From Datisca glomerata (lineage: Eukaryota > Streptophyta > Magnoliopsida > Cucurbitales > Datiscaceae), in assembly GCA_003255025.1 (NCBI GenBank), contig QANY01007891.1, forward strand, positions 1,766,558 to 1,830,557: a DNA stretch of 64,000 bases, in the 5' to 3' direction. The position numbers were made by a program, and so were the translations under genes. Of this stretch, positions 36,701-46,179 are shown in pieces. Numbering within the stretch: position 1 is the first letter of the stretch; every line of letters starts with the position of its first letter. Under the pieces are notes generated by a model that was given only the letters and a program-made list of their open reading frames with translations, was not told the origin of the DNA and did not search any database.

Positions 36701-37926
36701 GTTTTGCTTCGGTTCGGTTCAGTTCGGTTTGATTCAATTTTATAAGAAATTATATAAAAATCATATAAATTTAAAGTTTTGGTTCGGTTCGGCTAGAAAA
36801 CCACCAAATTCCGAACCGAACTGAAACTTTGGTTTGGTGATTTTCCCAAACCGAACCAAATATACATAAAGAATCGAGTGAACTGACCATTTTTTGTTCG
36901 GTTTAATTCGGTTCAGCCGGTTTGATTCGATTTTGAGCACCCCTACAAAATACTGAATGAAGGGTATTACTTGCCGAAAATACACCGGGAGTTTAAGCAA
37001 TATGTAAAGAAGTGCGACAAGTGTCAACAATTTACCCCCGTAATAAAATTTGCTATAGGAGAACTCAACACCGTGACAAGTCCCTGGCCGTTCATGCAGT
37101 GAGCTCTGGACATTGTCGGACCACTCCCTATGGCACCCGCTCAGAAACGCTTCCTGCTAGTTGCCACTGACTACTTCATCAAGTGGATTGAGGTGCAAGC
37201 TTTCGCTAGGATTCGTGAAGAAGAAGTAAGGGGATTCCTGTGGAAAAATATAGTGTGCAGATACGGAATCCCTCGGATATTAGTGTCTGACAACAAACTT
37301 CAATTCACCGGAAGGATGGTGAGGACTTTTTGTGAAGACCTGCAAATTAGCTACCGATTCTCTACATCTTACTACCCATAAGGAAATGGACAGGCTGAAA
37401 GATCAAACTAAATCATACTCGACAACATAAAGTAACGCCTAGTGTCTACAAAGCGGAAATGGGAAGAAGAATTACCAACAGTGTTGTGGGCATATCGAAC
37501 AACTCCCAGAGAGGCGACAGGTGAAACACCGTTTACTTTGGCCTACGGAACATAACCGGTTATACCAGTACAAATAGGAAAACCAACTCTGAGATTAGAA
37601 CTGACTAAACTATAGAACAAAGAACTCATGAAAGAAAATATCGATTTGTTAGAAGAAAAAAGGGAAGTGGCACTTGTGCAAACAACTAATTACAACCATA
37701 AAAGGAAAGCCTACTTTTAGAAGAAAATTAGAAAGGACGAATTTCAGGAGGGGGATTTGGTTTTGAAAAAGAACTTCCAAACAGAATGAAATTTTGGCCC
37801 GTCTTGGGAAGGTCATTTCATCATCAAAATAGTAGGCGGAAGCGACTACAATCATCTCATGACAGAGAAGGGAGCGGAATTGTTAAAACCATGGAATGCC
37901 AGCCACCTTAAGAAATACTTCATTTA
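33740..37926 (+). pseudogene. Tat pol pseudogene (PR-RT-RH-IN)
   Basis: Protease at about 33775-33900 (HNDSLVISIQVRN, LRKVLIDNDGASTF). Reverse transcriptase at 34360-35120 (KLRICVDFIDLNKACLKDEY, SFMDVFSGYNQVKMI, YVDDMLVKIQKHKDHI). RNase H at about 35410-36200 (TRYKKMKKLILDVV, LYVDGASNNKGAGAGVVL, ANLGSSLQIP). Integrase zinc finger at about 36470-37035 (CGNHTRGSSLATK ... KKCDKCQQF), split by a 406-bp MITE, then the core at 37095-37420 (DIVGPLPMAPAQKR, VATDYFIKWIEVQAF, YGIPRILVSDNKLQF). Stops and shifts in every domain. Confidence 0.9.
36539..36944. mobile_element. hAT-like MITE (406 bp) inside the Tat integrase
   Basis: The ends are AGGGGTGTTCACGG and, inverted, AGGGGTGCTCAAAATCG. The body is full of GGTTCGGTT / AACCGAACC phrases in both orientations. 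The flanks ACAAATACT (left) and ACAAAATACT (right) look like a target duplication changed by one base. Removing the element restores the integrase zinc-finger frame. Confidence 0.8.
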
Positions 37927-38009
37927 AATTATTGACTATTATTGCAATATACAATTTTGGTGGTTTTTTCTGCAAGGGTTTTTTTTTTACGTAAAATACT
38001 GATGTCAAT

Positions 38010-38620
38010 TCTTTCCTTCTTTCTGACACTAAAAAAAAGGGTCGCAGCCTGGAAACCTAAGCTCTTGAGAGCGGGAGAAACCTTCTCATTAAAAAGAAAA
38101 TTGAAACTAAAAGAAGGTCGCCAGCCTAGAAGTCTAAACCCTTGAGAGTGGGAGAAACCTTCTCTCTAAAAAGAAAATCGAAACTGAAAGAAGGCCGGTG
38201 GCCTAGAAGCCTAAGCCCTTGAGACTGAGAGAAACCTTCTCACTAAAATGTGAAAAAAAGGTCGACGACCCAGAAGCCTAAGCCCTTAAGTGCTGGAGAA
38301 ACCTTTTCTTTAAAATGTGAAAAATGAATAATGACCATGGCCTAAAAGCCTAAGTCACCGAGAACGAAACAAAAACCACTCTAAAACGGAAAACTTGTCG
38401 ATGGCTTGAAAGTCTAAAACCTTGAAAGTGGGGACGCCTACTCTTTAAAAAGAAAATAAAAACTTAAAAAAGGTGGGGGACCTAAAAGCCTAAGCCCTTG
38501 AGAGCGGGAGAATCCTTCTCTCTAAAATGTGGAAAAGAGGTCGGCATCCCATAAGCTTAAAGCCCCTGTGGGCAGAAGAACCATTTTCTTTAAAATGTGG
38601 AAAGCAAGGAAACGAAACAC
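38010..38620 (+). repeat. Tandem repeat, about 60-70 bp unit, 9 copies
   Basis: Each unit contains CCTAGAAGCCTAAGCCCTTG or a variant, GAG(A/C)G(G/T)GAGAAACCTTCTC and a stretch TAAAAAGAAAA or TAAAATGTGAAAAA. Copies diverge by 10-25 percent. Position right after integrase fits the tandem repeats known from 3' regions of Tat-lineage elements. Confidence 0.85.
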
Positions 38621-38939
38621 AATGGAAGCAGGAAAGACTCATCCGCTCTAAACGGCCTAGTGCTTTGAATTATGAAGGTCTAAACTTAAATTGCTATTTA
38701 GAATCACTTGAAATAGTGTTTTGAATTACTGAGTCTAAACTTAAATTGCTGTTTAGAAAAACTTGAATTAATGTTTTGAATTACTGAAATTTGAACTTAC
38801 ATTGGTGCTTAAAATAATTTGGAAACTTAGAAATTGTATGTGCTGAGTTACTTAATTTGAAAAAATTATTTGGTTGAAAAGTGTTGAAAGTATGAGAGTC
38901 CTAAGTTCTACTCACTCAAATCTTGCTAAATACAAAATA

Positions 38940-40991
38940 CTAAGCTAATGAAACACGCCAAGATGAAAAGGACATTTCATTACTCAAAAGGAAAGAAAAC
39001 AAAAAAGAAAAGAGAGAAAAACAAATTGCAGAAGGAAAGCTAAGACTTGTCGATACAAAAAACTTCAGCAGCAGGAGGGTTGGCAGCATCATCATCAGTA
39101 ACCGGAATGGTGGAGTCTTCAACAATAGGAACGACAGAATCCTCAGCTATAGGATTGAGGCATCTTCGGCAAGGGGATCATCCTCAAGAGAAACTTTAAG
39201 AGGAAGTTTTCCTTCTCATCCTTATAACTCGTCAGATAGACCTTCTTCTTAGCCTTGTCGAACAAAGCCCGGTCGATGTCCTTGGTCTCTCTCTCTCTCT
39301 CTCTCTCTCTCCACTTAGCTTCCTTCCAAGCCACCTCAACAGTAGTCAACCTATCTTCCATGATCTTCAAGTTTTAGTAGGAAGTGGTCTGACACCTCTT
39401 GGACTCTTCAAGCACTTCCTTGGTGGCCTTCAAGGAATCTTCAAGCTTGGAGACTTCCCCTGCCACAGCTGCCGCCCCTTGGGCTAAATCCTCAACTGTG
39501 CCCTGAAGTTCGGCTTCCCATTTCGTGAGCCACTCAATTTCAGCCATCTGAGTCTCGAAGACCCCACGACAGCTCTCAACCTCCTTCTTCTATTAGGCAA
39601 CTGTTTTCTCATTAGCAAAAAAAAGTGCTCTTGGAGGCTGTTATGGAAAATGATGGCCTATAAAAAAGAACAAGAGAAAACCAAAATGTTTAGCCAGCAA
39701 AAGAAGAATAACGAGTAAAGAAAGTTAGAAAATGAATGAGTATACCGTCATTAAACCATGACTGAGCGAGCAGAGTTGATTCCGACTAACATGCCACGAG
39801 CAGTGGCCATGTTCATATATACCTGGACCCCGCAAAGCACAATATGTGCAGAACAGGGGTCGTTGAGGAAGTTGACAGAAGAAGGAACCTGTGGAACCCC
39901 GCAGAAGTTTCTTCAACTCGACAAAGAAGGGTCCTCGCCTCCACTCTAAGTGCCAGATGAGTGGACATGAATCAAATCTGGCTAAGTAGGGGGGCGGACT
40001 AGAAGAGGACCGCTGTTGGGGAGAATCCGGTGGAACAACGGGAGTGAGGGGAATAGTTAAAGAGGAGGTAGGAGCAGCAGGAGGAAGACTCAAAATCGCC
40101 TGGGAATAATTTAGGGCCTCGCGTCTCAGACGGACGTTCCTTTCTTCCTTGGACACGTCCTCAATAATGGTACTCCTCAAACGAGCGCACCTCGATATAA
40201 CGCTCACTGCAAGGTGTTGAAATAGACGATCTCATTCCTTGTCTTCCCGTTCAGGCCCAAAAGAAATGATTGTACTAGAAATAGAAATCAGAGACTGCGA
40301 AGTGAGAATACCTAGTGGGATTTCAGGAGAAGATTGGGGAGATGATGTGGATGGTTACGCTGAAGGAAGAGGCACTACACGGAGGGGTGAAGCTTGGTTA
40401 TCTTTCGGGATGAAGGCGGCATTGATTTCCTATCTCTGATCTAGAAGATCATCCCAATCCCATGCATGAATGTTGAACGCGACTATGATCTTCTCTCTTG
40501 ACTCTAGGAAAAGATATGGGGTTTGTTCCTTTTATTATCTACAAAGACAAATGAGTAGAAAGAAAGTCAGTAAAAAAACAAAATAAACAGAAAGCAAAGA
40601 AGTAGGAATCAGAGCTCCGATGACTTAACATAGACTCTTCATCTGTGGGGAATCATCCAACGGCCATCACCGCCCCAGTTCCCTTCTATATGGAGAACAT
40701 CCTTTTCCCAGCCTTTGTCCCATTTTGAGGTCCCAGTGATCATTTTCTTTTTTTCAGCACCAGGGCGAGGGGCCAAATAGTATCACTCGGCTCGACATGG
40801 TACTTGATTATGTAGCACGCCCTAAGCTCATCTACTCTTAAATCTAAGACATACCTCCTATTCAAGGCTTCAAAACTAAGTAAAAACCTATAAGAAGTAG
40901 GGGTAAACTGTGATGGAGCTAATTTACAGGTGTGGAAGAATTCTTGAAAGAAAGGGAAGAAAGGAAGCTTAAGCCCCAAAGCTATGTACAT
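38940..40991 (-). pseudogene. Antisense ORF region of the Tat element
   Basis: Minus-strand pieces: 40991-40740 (FFPFFQEFFHTCKLAPSQFT, then YRFLLSFEALN), 40207-39725 with a Pro/Ser-rich linker (LPPAAPTSSLTIPL), and 39370-38940 with coiled-coil-like charge runs (RLTTVEVAWKEAKWRERERE). The first piece matches the wording of a protein often annotated in plant retroelement 3' regions (pattern LPxxPFxxExxxxxxLAPSQLTPNxWR). Antisense genes are known in some Tat elements; role unknown. Broken by stops, and the ERERE run comes from a (CT)n microsatellite at about 39286-39312. Confidence 0.6.
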
Positions 40992-41029
40992 AAGGCTTAA
41001 GGTAGTGTGGAGGACTACATGAATGGCCT

Positions 41030-41903
41030 TGTAAAGGATTTTTTTAGTATGAAAAATCCTCTATGAATAAATAATAAAGATCATAATTTGAAGAGAGAAA
41101 TAGAGAATAATGACACCATCATTTCCATAGAAAGCCCTTAAAGGGAAGAAAAATCATAGGAAAATTGTTAATATTCACTTGTGTTAAGAGATGCTGAAAA
41201 AAGTAAATACCTAGTGGGATTTTACATAGTTTTTTATGAGAAAAGAGAGGAAGGGCAGTGCCTATAGTTGAGGTTTGCTTAGGTCTCTTCCTCGCCTCTT
41301 CTCTTCTTCTTCTATGAGCCTGTACTTATATGCCTTACAATTATAATAATAATAAGGGCATGATCACATCCCTTATACTTTCAGCTGATGGGATTATTTT
41401 CAAGCGTGGGCTCATTTACTTTGCTCATTCCATTCAACCATTTTGTCCTTAGTAACTCAATCAGTCATAGCCACTTGGTGTTCCTCGCGGTTCGAGTCTA
41501 TCAATCACAACCACTTGATTGTCAGCTTGAACTCTCATTTCCATTCTGATGTTTTATCCTGTCAAGGAGGTAATGATTCTCTATTCTCGAGATGTCGTTC
41601 CCATTCTGGAAGTGATGATCTCCCGTTCTCGAGTTTTCGGTTCGTCTGTTGTTCTTTCCCGTTCTGGAAGCGATAGTCACCCGTTCCAGTAGCGATAGTC
41701 ACCCGTTCCAGTAACGATAGTCACCCGTTCCATCACCCATTCCAGAAGTGATAGTCATCCATTCCAGAAGCGATTGTCCCTTATTCAGCATTCTTTCCCA
41801 TTCTTATGAAGTCTCCCGCTTCAGCGTTCTTTGCCATTCTGATGAGGTCTCCCGCTTCAGCGTTCTTTCTACACACGTGTCTTGGATGATTTTTTCCTGT
41901 TCA
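41030..41903 (-). repeat. 3' LTR of the inverted non-autonomous element
   Basis: 874 bp, aligned along its length with 43481-44375. It contains repeated CCCGTTCTGGAAGCGATAGT and CCCGCTTCAGCGTTCTTT phrases, internal minisatellites of this LTR family. Confidence 0.82.
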
Positions 41904-43480
41904 TTTACCCCCCCCCCCATTACACTCAATAAGATACACTTATTGAGGTGTAATGGTTTGTCCTTTCTTTATTCTGTCGTTACGTCTGCCCATTTCTGTT
42001 CACATGTGTTTTGCCTTTGTCGACTAACTTTTTTGCCAGCTCGTTGTCGATGATGATTACTTTCCTTTCATTTGCTGCATTGTCTTTCCGTTTATTGTTC
42101 CCATTTCTTTATTTCTTTCATTTTCCTTCTCTTGTGCGATAAGATCTATGACATGAATATTGTACAATAATAATATAATAATTAAAATGAGTAAGGAACG
42201 AGTGTACTATTTCATAATTTCATTGCAGGACCTTGAGTTTGATGCCCCACTTCTATTGTAGATTTTTTCCTGTTTTCATTGCTACAGACTTATTGGTAGA
42301 GTTTCTCCTTTTTTTTTTCTTTCCCAGCTTTCAATTTTTTCCTTCCTTTTCTCGATTCTTTTTCCTTTACTCTTGGTTGTCTTTTGCTTAGCTCCGTTAT
42401 TTAGCTCTTCTTCTCTACCCTTCCTTACTCAGCTATTCTTCTTTCAGCATTTTTTTACTGAGCTGAAGGTTCTTAACTTCTTTTCTTTTATGTTTTGAAG
42501 TTCTTTTCTCAACTTCTTTTCATTTTCATTCTGAAGATTTTCCCGTTCTTAAGACATTCCCTTTTCTGCATCCTCATTCTGAAGATGTTTCCTTTTTCCT
42601 TCTTTAGACTTTCTCGTTCTGAAGACATTTCTTTTTCCGTTCTGAAGATTTTCCCATTCTTAAGACATTTCCTTTTCCATTCCCGCTGTCGCTTCCGTTG
42701 TTAAGACATTTCTGTTCACATCATCACGATGTCTCTGTTCCCGTAGTCAACATGTCTCCGTTCTCGTTGTTTGTTCATCTTTTATTTTCCTGCACTCATA
42801 AATTCATTTTGAATGACTGAATTTGCTTAAGTCGTAGCTTTCCCTTTTTTGGTCTTCTCGTTCTAAAACATTTGAATGCAGTGTCCTTGGTTTTTCCATT
42901 CTGAAACTTTTAAGTGGCAACTTTATTGACTCTCCCTTCCTAAGAAGTTTGAATGTGGTTTTCTTTTCTTAGCTTTTTACTCTCGAGTTTTACTCTGAAA
43001 TTCCTTCCCAACACTTTTTTCTTTTTTGAAGAGCTGAAGTTTCTCTGATCTGAACTTCAATTTTTCCGTTCTGAAACTCTGACTTCGACTTTTCTGAAGC
43101 TCTCACTTCAACTTTTCTGAAGCTTTTTGTTTATTTTATGAGCTTTCTTATATGGGCTTTCTGTGCCCCTCTAATATGAGCTTTATGAGCTTTTATGGTA
43201 TGAGTTTTACGAGCTTTATGAATTTCTTTTCTGATCTCCGTCCTCTCTCTTTTTTTAGAAGTTGATAATGATGTTAAAGAAATAAGACATCGAATATGCA
43301 AGGAACGAGTTCATTTTTTTTGTTCTGTTTCCAGTTTGTACTTATTGTTGTTTCCATCTCTGCTTCCAACTTATTGCATTTTTTGTTCCCCTTTCGTTGT
43401 TGAGGGGCGTTTGATTTAGTTTTTGGCATTTTAGGAGGGATTTCTCTAGTTTTCTTTCATTCTCAACAAGAGCACCAAAA

Positions 43481-43760
43481 TGTAAAGGATTTTTTCAGTA
43501 TGGAAAACTCTATACGAACAAATAATAAAGATAATTATTTGAAGAGAGAAAGAGAGAATAAGTACACCATCATTTACGTGGAAAATCCTTAAAGGGAAGA
43601 AAAATCACGTGAATATTGTTGATATTCACTTGTGTCAAGGATTTTACGCAGTTTTTTTTATAAGAGAAGAGAGGAAGCGCAGTGCCTTTAGTTGAGGTTT
43701 GCTTAGGTCTTTTCCTTGCCTCTTCTTCTTTTTACATGAGCCTGTACTTATAGGACTTAA

Positions 43761-43813
<53 letters not shown>

Positions 43814-44375
43814 GGGCATGATCAAATCTCGTATGCTTTTAGTTGATGGGATTGCTTTCAGGTGTGTGCTCATTTACTTTGCTCATTCCTTTCAGTTGTT
43901 ATGTCCTTGGCAACTCAATCAGTCATAGTCACTTGGTGTTCCTCGTGGTTTAAGCCAATTAATCACAATCACTTGACTGTCAGTCTGAACTCTCTTTTCC
44001 GTTCTAATGTTCTCTCCTGTCTAGGAGGTAATGATTCCCTATTCTAGAGATGTCAGTTCTCGTTCAGGAAGTGATGATCTCCCGTTCTCGAGATGTCGAT
44101 TCTTGTTCCGTTATTCTTTCCCGTTCTGGAAGCGATAGTCCCCCGTTCTATAAGAGATAGTCACCCGTACCAGAAGCGATAGTCACCCATTGCAGAAGTG
44201 ATTGTTCCTCCATTCCAGAAGCGATAGTCACCCATTCTAGAAGCAATTGTCCTCCCTTCAGCATTCTTTCCCGTTCTGACGTGGTCTCCCGCTTCAGTGC
44301 CCTTTGCCATTCTGATGAGGTCTCTGGCTTCAGCGTTCTTTCTGCACACATGTCTTGGGTGGTTTTTTTCATGTT
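43481..44375 (-). repeat. 5' LTR of the inverted non-autonomous element
   Basis: 895 bp, differing from the other LTR by scattered substitutions and by expansion of an (AAT)n microsatellite to about 18 units at 43760-43813. Confidence 0.82.
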
Positions 44376-44880
44376 CGCGCCTGCGGCCCCACTTTGACCG
44401 TGCACTACATCAGAGGGAAAGACGTCATGGTGGGAATCTAGGAAATGTCCTAGATCAGCCTGGTTTCTGGCCAAAGGTACCGGAGGCCTAAACTTAGAAG
44501 TATCGCCTCACGCCATAGATGAAGGGGATGGGATTTCAAATAATAAAATGAAGAAGAAGAAGATAACATGGGAGAATGTCTTACCACAAACTAAGATAGG
44601 AAGAAGTAAAACAAGAAAATCCTTATATAGGCTCCGGGTTAAAAAATGAAAAAGAAGAAAATGAAAAGACGCTCCATAAAATTTCTTTGAAAACGAGAAT
44701 TCGAAAGGACCTTTTTTTAAAGGGTGTGACTGACAAGACATAACTGTCACTAACGTCAATGTATGGCACGACGACAGCTGAAAAAATGAGCAGAGATAAA
44801 GCACGCGTCACCCAACACAATTAAAAATAGGAAACGAAGCGCCATTGCAGGAAAAATGTGTGCCTCCCTTGATTTAACTG

Positions 44881-44917
<37 letters not shown>
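44881..44917. repeat. (AT)n microsatellite next to an ambiguous base
   Basis: About 18 AT units end in an n at 44918, the only ambiguous base noticed; the length of this tract is therefore uncertain in the assembly. Confidence 0.9.
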
Positions 44918-45042
44918 NTGTTATTTCTAAAAAAGTGTTAGTTCCCGAGAGAAGACAAGACATCTTTGAAAAAGCGCATGCGAATCAAGGAGTCTTCATC
45001 ATTACACATCAATAAAATTTATGGAGTGTAATGGGAGGGAAA

Positions 45043-45841
45043 TGAACAGGAAAAACCCACCCAAGACACGTGTACAAAAAGAACGAATCCTGAGAGGACA
45101 CGTGGGCCACAAACATGGCAAGATTGTGGGATAAACAAGAAACAACGTAGAAGCGGGAAATCTTGTCAGAGCGGGAAAGAACGCTGAAGCGGGAGGCCTC
45201 GTCAAAGTGGGAAGAACCCAGAAGAGAGAGACCCTGTCAGAATGGGGAAGAACGTTGAAGCGGGAGATGACATGCAAAAATACTGAAGCAGGAGACCTCG
45301 TCAAAATGGTAAAGAATGCTGAAGCAGCAGACCTCGCCAAAACGAGAAAGGAAGGAAGAGAATAAGAACAGAGACATGCAAAAATACTAGAGATGACAAA
45401 CAAGCAACAATGATTGATTTAGTAAATATTGAAAATACTCAGATGATAAAGATTGATAGACCACCAAGTGACTGTGACTGATTGGCTCGAAGCCATAAGA
45501 AATCGCCAAATGGTCGTGATTGATTGACGACTGAGTGAGATAGAAAGGAAAAATGGGGTCAAACCCAGCAGAGTGACCCCTACGAACGGGTGTGATCCCT
45601 AGGAATAATGAGTGCTTCCTTTTATATTGTTATTTTAATTTACGCATAGGATTTGAGAAATCTATATAAAAGTCAATGTATTAGAGGAAGAACAGATTCA
45701 AGACAGCTAAAAAAGAAAACCCTAAGATTCTCTAAAAACTGCTCTTGTTCTTAAATTCTCCTCATATTCTTTCTGATTAGCACTTATAAAAAAATAGGCT
45801 TTATCACTATTCTCCTGGCTAATCAGAAAAAATCCCTTACA
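45043..45841 (+). repeat. 3' LTR of the Tat element
   Basis: It starts TGAACAGGAAAAACCC after the polypurine tract AATGGGAGGGAAA and ends AATCCCTTACA, 799 bp. A TATA-like TCTATATAAAAG lies at about 45660, plausibly the U3 promoter. It is followed by the TSD GACTC. Confidence 0.87.
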
Positions 45842-46179
45842 GACTCATTACTAAATGTATAAAAGGCTGGCGGCATGTATGGTTCTTCCTAAGACATGTA
45901 TGTTTTATGTCGAGACATAAGTGATTCTTGTTCACTTATTTGAGATGAAGTGTGCATTGAATGTCTTTTAGACAATGGAGCTTTATAAGCCTTAACCACT
46001 TATTTTATTACATCGTCTAGTGTCAAGTTGTTGGTATTGTCAAAGTTGTCATTATGCACGGATAAAAAAGTGCTATATAAGTTATTTTTAAATAATCCTA
46101 AACCTATTAATTGCATAAATTATTAAAAAATTACCATTAAGTCATATAAGGCTCATTGTTGAGTTATGTATCATTGTGT

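Larger units (their letters stand above)
37927..41029. other. Long 3' region of the Tat element
   Basis: Between the end of integrase and the nested inverted element. It contains the tandem repeat at 38010-38620, an AT-rich part with a repeated GTTTTGAATTACTGAGTCTAAACTTA-like unit (38650-38800, about 75-bp spacing) and antisense frames from 38940 to 40991. This long non-pol tail is usual for Tat elements. Confidence 0.7.
41030..44375 (-). mobile_element. Non-autonomous LTR element, inverted relative of the Tat host
   Basis: Two LTRs in minus orientation, 41030-41903 and 43481-44375, each with TGTAAAGGATTTTTT at its plus-strand left edge and (T/C)GAACA(G/T)GAAAAAA on the minus-strand start. 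The 1.6-kb interior has no coding domain. The minus-strand primer site next to the 5' LTR reads TTTTGGTGCTCTTGTTGAGA, and the polypurine side has a run of Gs (plus-strand Cs at 41908-41919). Flanks GGCCT (41025-41029) and CGCCT (44376-44380) form a 5-bp TSD with one mismatch. LTR wording is shared with the host element's LTRs, so it is a deletion derivative of that family. Confidence 0.82.
32733..45841 (+). mobile_element. Ty3/gypsy element, Tat lineage, TSD GACTC
   Basis: The 5' LTR begins TGAATAGGAAAAA at 32733 and the 3' LTR ends CCCTTACA at 45841. The 5-bp duplication GACTC lies at 32728-32732 and 45842-45846. Order on the plus strand: truncated 5' LTR, gag remnant, protease, RT, RNase H, integrase, then a very long 3' region with a 60-bp tandem repeat and antisense frames, polypurine tract (GGGAGGGAAA) and 3' LTR. 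No chromodomain. RT and protease wording and the long 3' region fit the Tat (Ogre/Retand/RIRE2-like) group. It contains two younger insertions (36539-36944 and 41030-44375). Confidence 0.9.

Noticed and set aside
38010..38620. Regular 60-70 bp repeats as a CRISPR array
   Set aside because: Units are contiguous and diverged, there are no unique spacers, and the context is a plant retrotransposon.
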